This document shows, in pieces, positions 23,217 to 23,420 of a DNA stretch of 23,420 nucleotides. Positions within the stretch are counted from its first letter, which is position 1; every line of letters starts with the position of its first letter. This DNA is from an uncultured Collinsella sp. (GTDB lineage Bacteria; Actinomycetota; Coriobacteriia; Coriobacteriales; Coriobacteriaceae), in assembly GCA_900553705.1 (NCBI GenBank), contig USEK01000008.1, positions 1 to 23,420 of the forward strand, written 5' to 3'. The notes beneath the pieces are model-generated. The model was not told where the DNA came from. It searched no databases and worked only from the letters and a program-made list of their open reading frames with translations. The translations under genes were made by a program, and so were the position numbers.

Positions 23217-23255
23217 AAAAGCCGCCCGCAAGCGTTGTGCTCGTGGGCGGCTTTT
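23217..23255. terminator. Bidirectional intrinsic terminator
   Basis: AAAAGCCGCCC (23217-23227) and GGGCGGCTTTT (23245-23255) form an 11-bp stem with a T run on the plus side and an A run on the other. It lies between the convergent hydrolase gene and the terminal gene fragment and can serve both. Confidence 0.85.
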
Positions 23256-23302
23256 GCTCAACTTACGCTACAAAGGCGCTTATTTTGTCCAATAGCTAGG
23301 CG

Positions 23303-23402
23303 CTACTTGACCTCGATGAGCTCATACTCGCTCGTGCCCAGGCCGATCTTTTCGGCATGCGCGATGCACGCGCGCCAGTCGGTGTCGGGGTGCGTGATAC
23401 AG
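23303..23402 (-). CDS. C-terminal fragment of an unrecognised protein
   Basis: The 5' end is cut by the contig end. The last 32 codons on the minus strand read CITHPDTDWRACIAHAEK, then IGLGTSEYELIEVK and a TAG stop at 23305-23303. Codon use matches the neighbours and the bidirectional terminator lies just downstream, so a real gene is likely. I could not assign a family from so short a piece. It has no membrane segment. Confidence 0.6.
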
Positions 23403-23420
23403 CTGTCTCTTATACACATC
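23403..23420 (+). other. Nextera mosaic-end adapter contamination
   Basis: CTGTCTCTTATACACATC is 18 of the 19 bases of the Nextera transposase mosaic end, in the opposite orientation to the one at 29-47. It is library sequence left at the contig end. Confidence 0.97.

Overview
The window is a high-GC assembled contig, most likely from a gut coriobacterium (Collinsella or a close relative, Actinomycetota). I infer this from the GC-rich codon use, the mix of luxS, GH1 phospho-beta-glucosidase, a DUF4867-type protein and PRC-barrel/MgtE/NRAMP genes, and short palindromic repeats between genes. It is a sequencing contig with library adapter at both ends: bases 1-47 are an Illumina Nextera index/transposase adapter and 23403-23420 are the transposase mosaic end. 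Neither is genomic.

Layout. 48-363 is the 3' end of a plus-strand gene for a beta-rich, probably extracellular protein. From 554 to 9809 all genes are on the minus strand: a three-gene sensory operon (7TM receptor with a degenerate kinase domain, intact histidine kinase, LuxR-type response regulator; 4553 down to 554); a GH1 6-phospho-beta-glucosidase; a 345-base gap holding two 50-bp palindromic repeat units; a DUF4867-like protein; luxS; and a nucleoside hydrolase/ribokinase pair. On the plus strand, 9997-12213 encodes a two-domain OatA-like O-acyltransferase. It converges with the next minus-strand block across a 517-base gap that holds a strong hairpin and a 232-bp AT-rich island with inverted terminal repeats.

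From 21986 down to 12730 the minus strand carries a hemolysin III (PAQR-like) protein, a CorC/TlyC-type CBS protein followed by a cyanophycin-synthetase-N-domain-like protein with an acidic tail, a YtxH/PRC-barrel pair, a NodB-fold protein lacking the usual metal ligands, and a two-gene operon of an MgtE-like protein and an NRAMP-family transporter. A long, apparently structured leader precedes that last operon. At the right end a plus-strand alpha/beta hydrolase has a good promoter flanked by two matching operator-like sites, and the window closes with the 3' end of an unrecognised minus-strand gene.

How the genes fit together. The nucleoside hydrolase and ribokinase would form a salvage route from ribonucleoside to ribose 5-phosphate. 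The MgtE-like and NRAMP proteins look like one metal-transport unit, and the altered NRAMP binding-site motifs point towards magnesium. The OatA-like, NodB-like, YtxH and PRC-barrel proteins suggest cell-envelope functions. No tRNA, rRNA, CRISPR array, transposase or phage gene was seen. The best candidates for undescribed biology are the mgtE/NRAMP leader, the NodB-fold pseudoenzyme, the receptor/pseudokinase three-gene sensory operon, the AT-rich palindromic island and the paired operators before the hydrolase.
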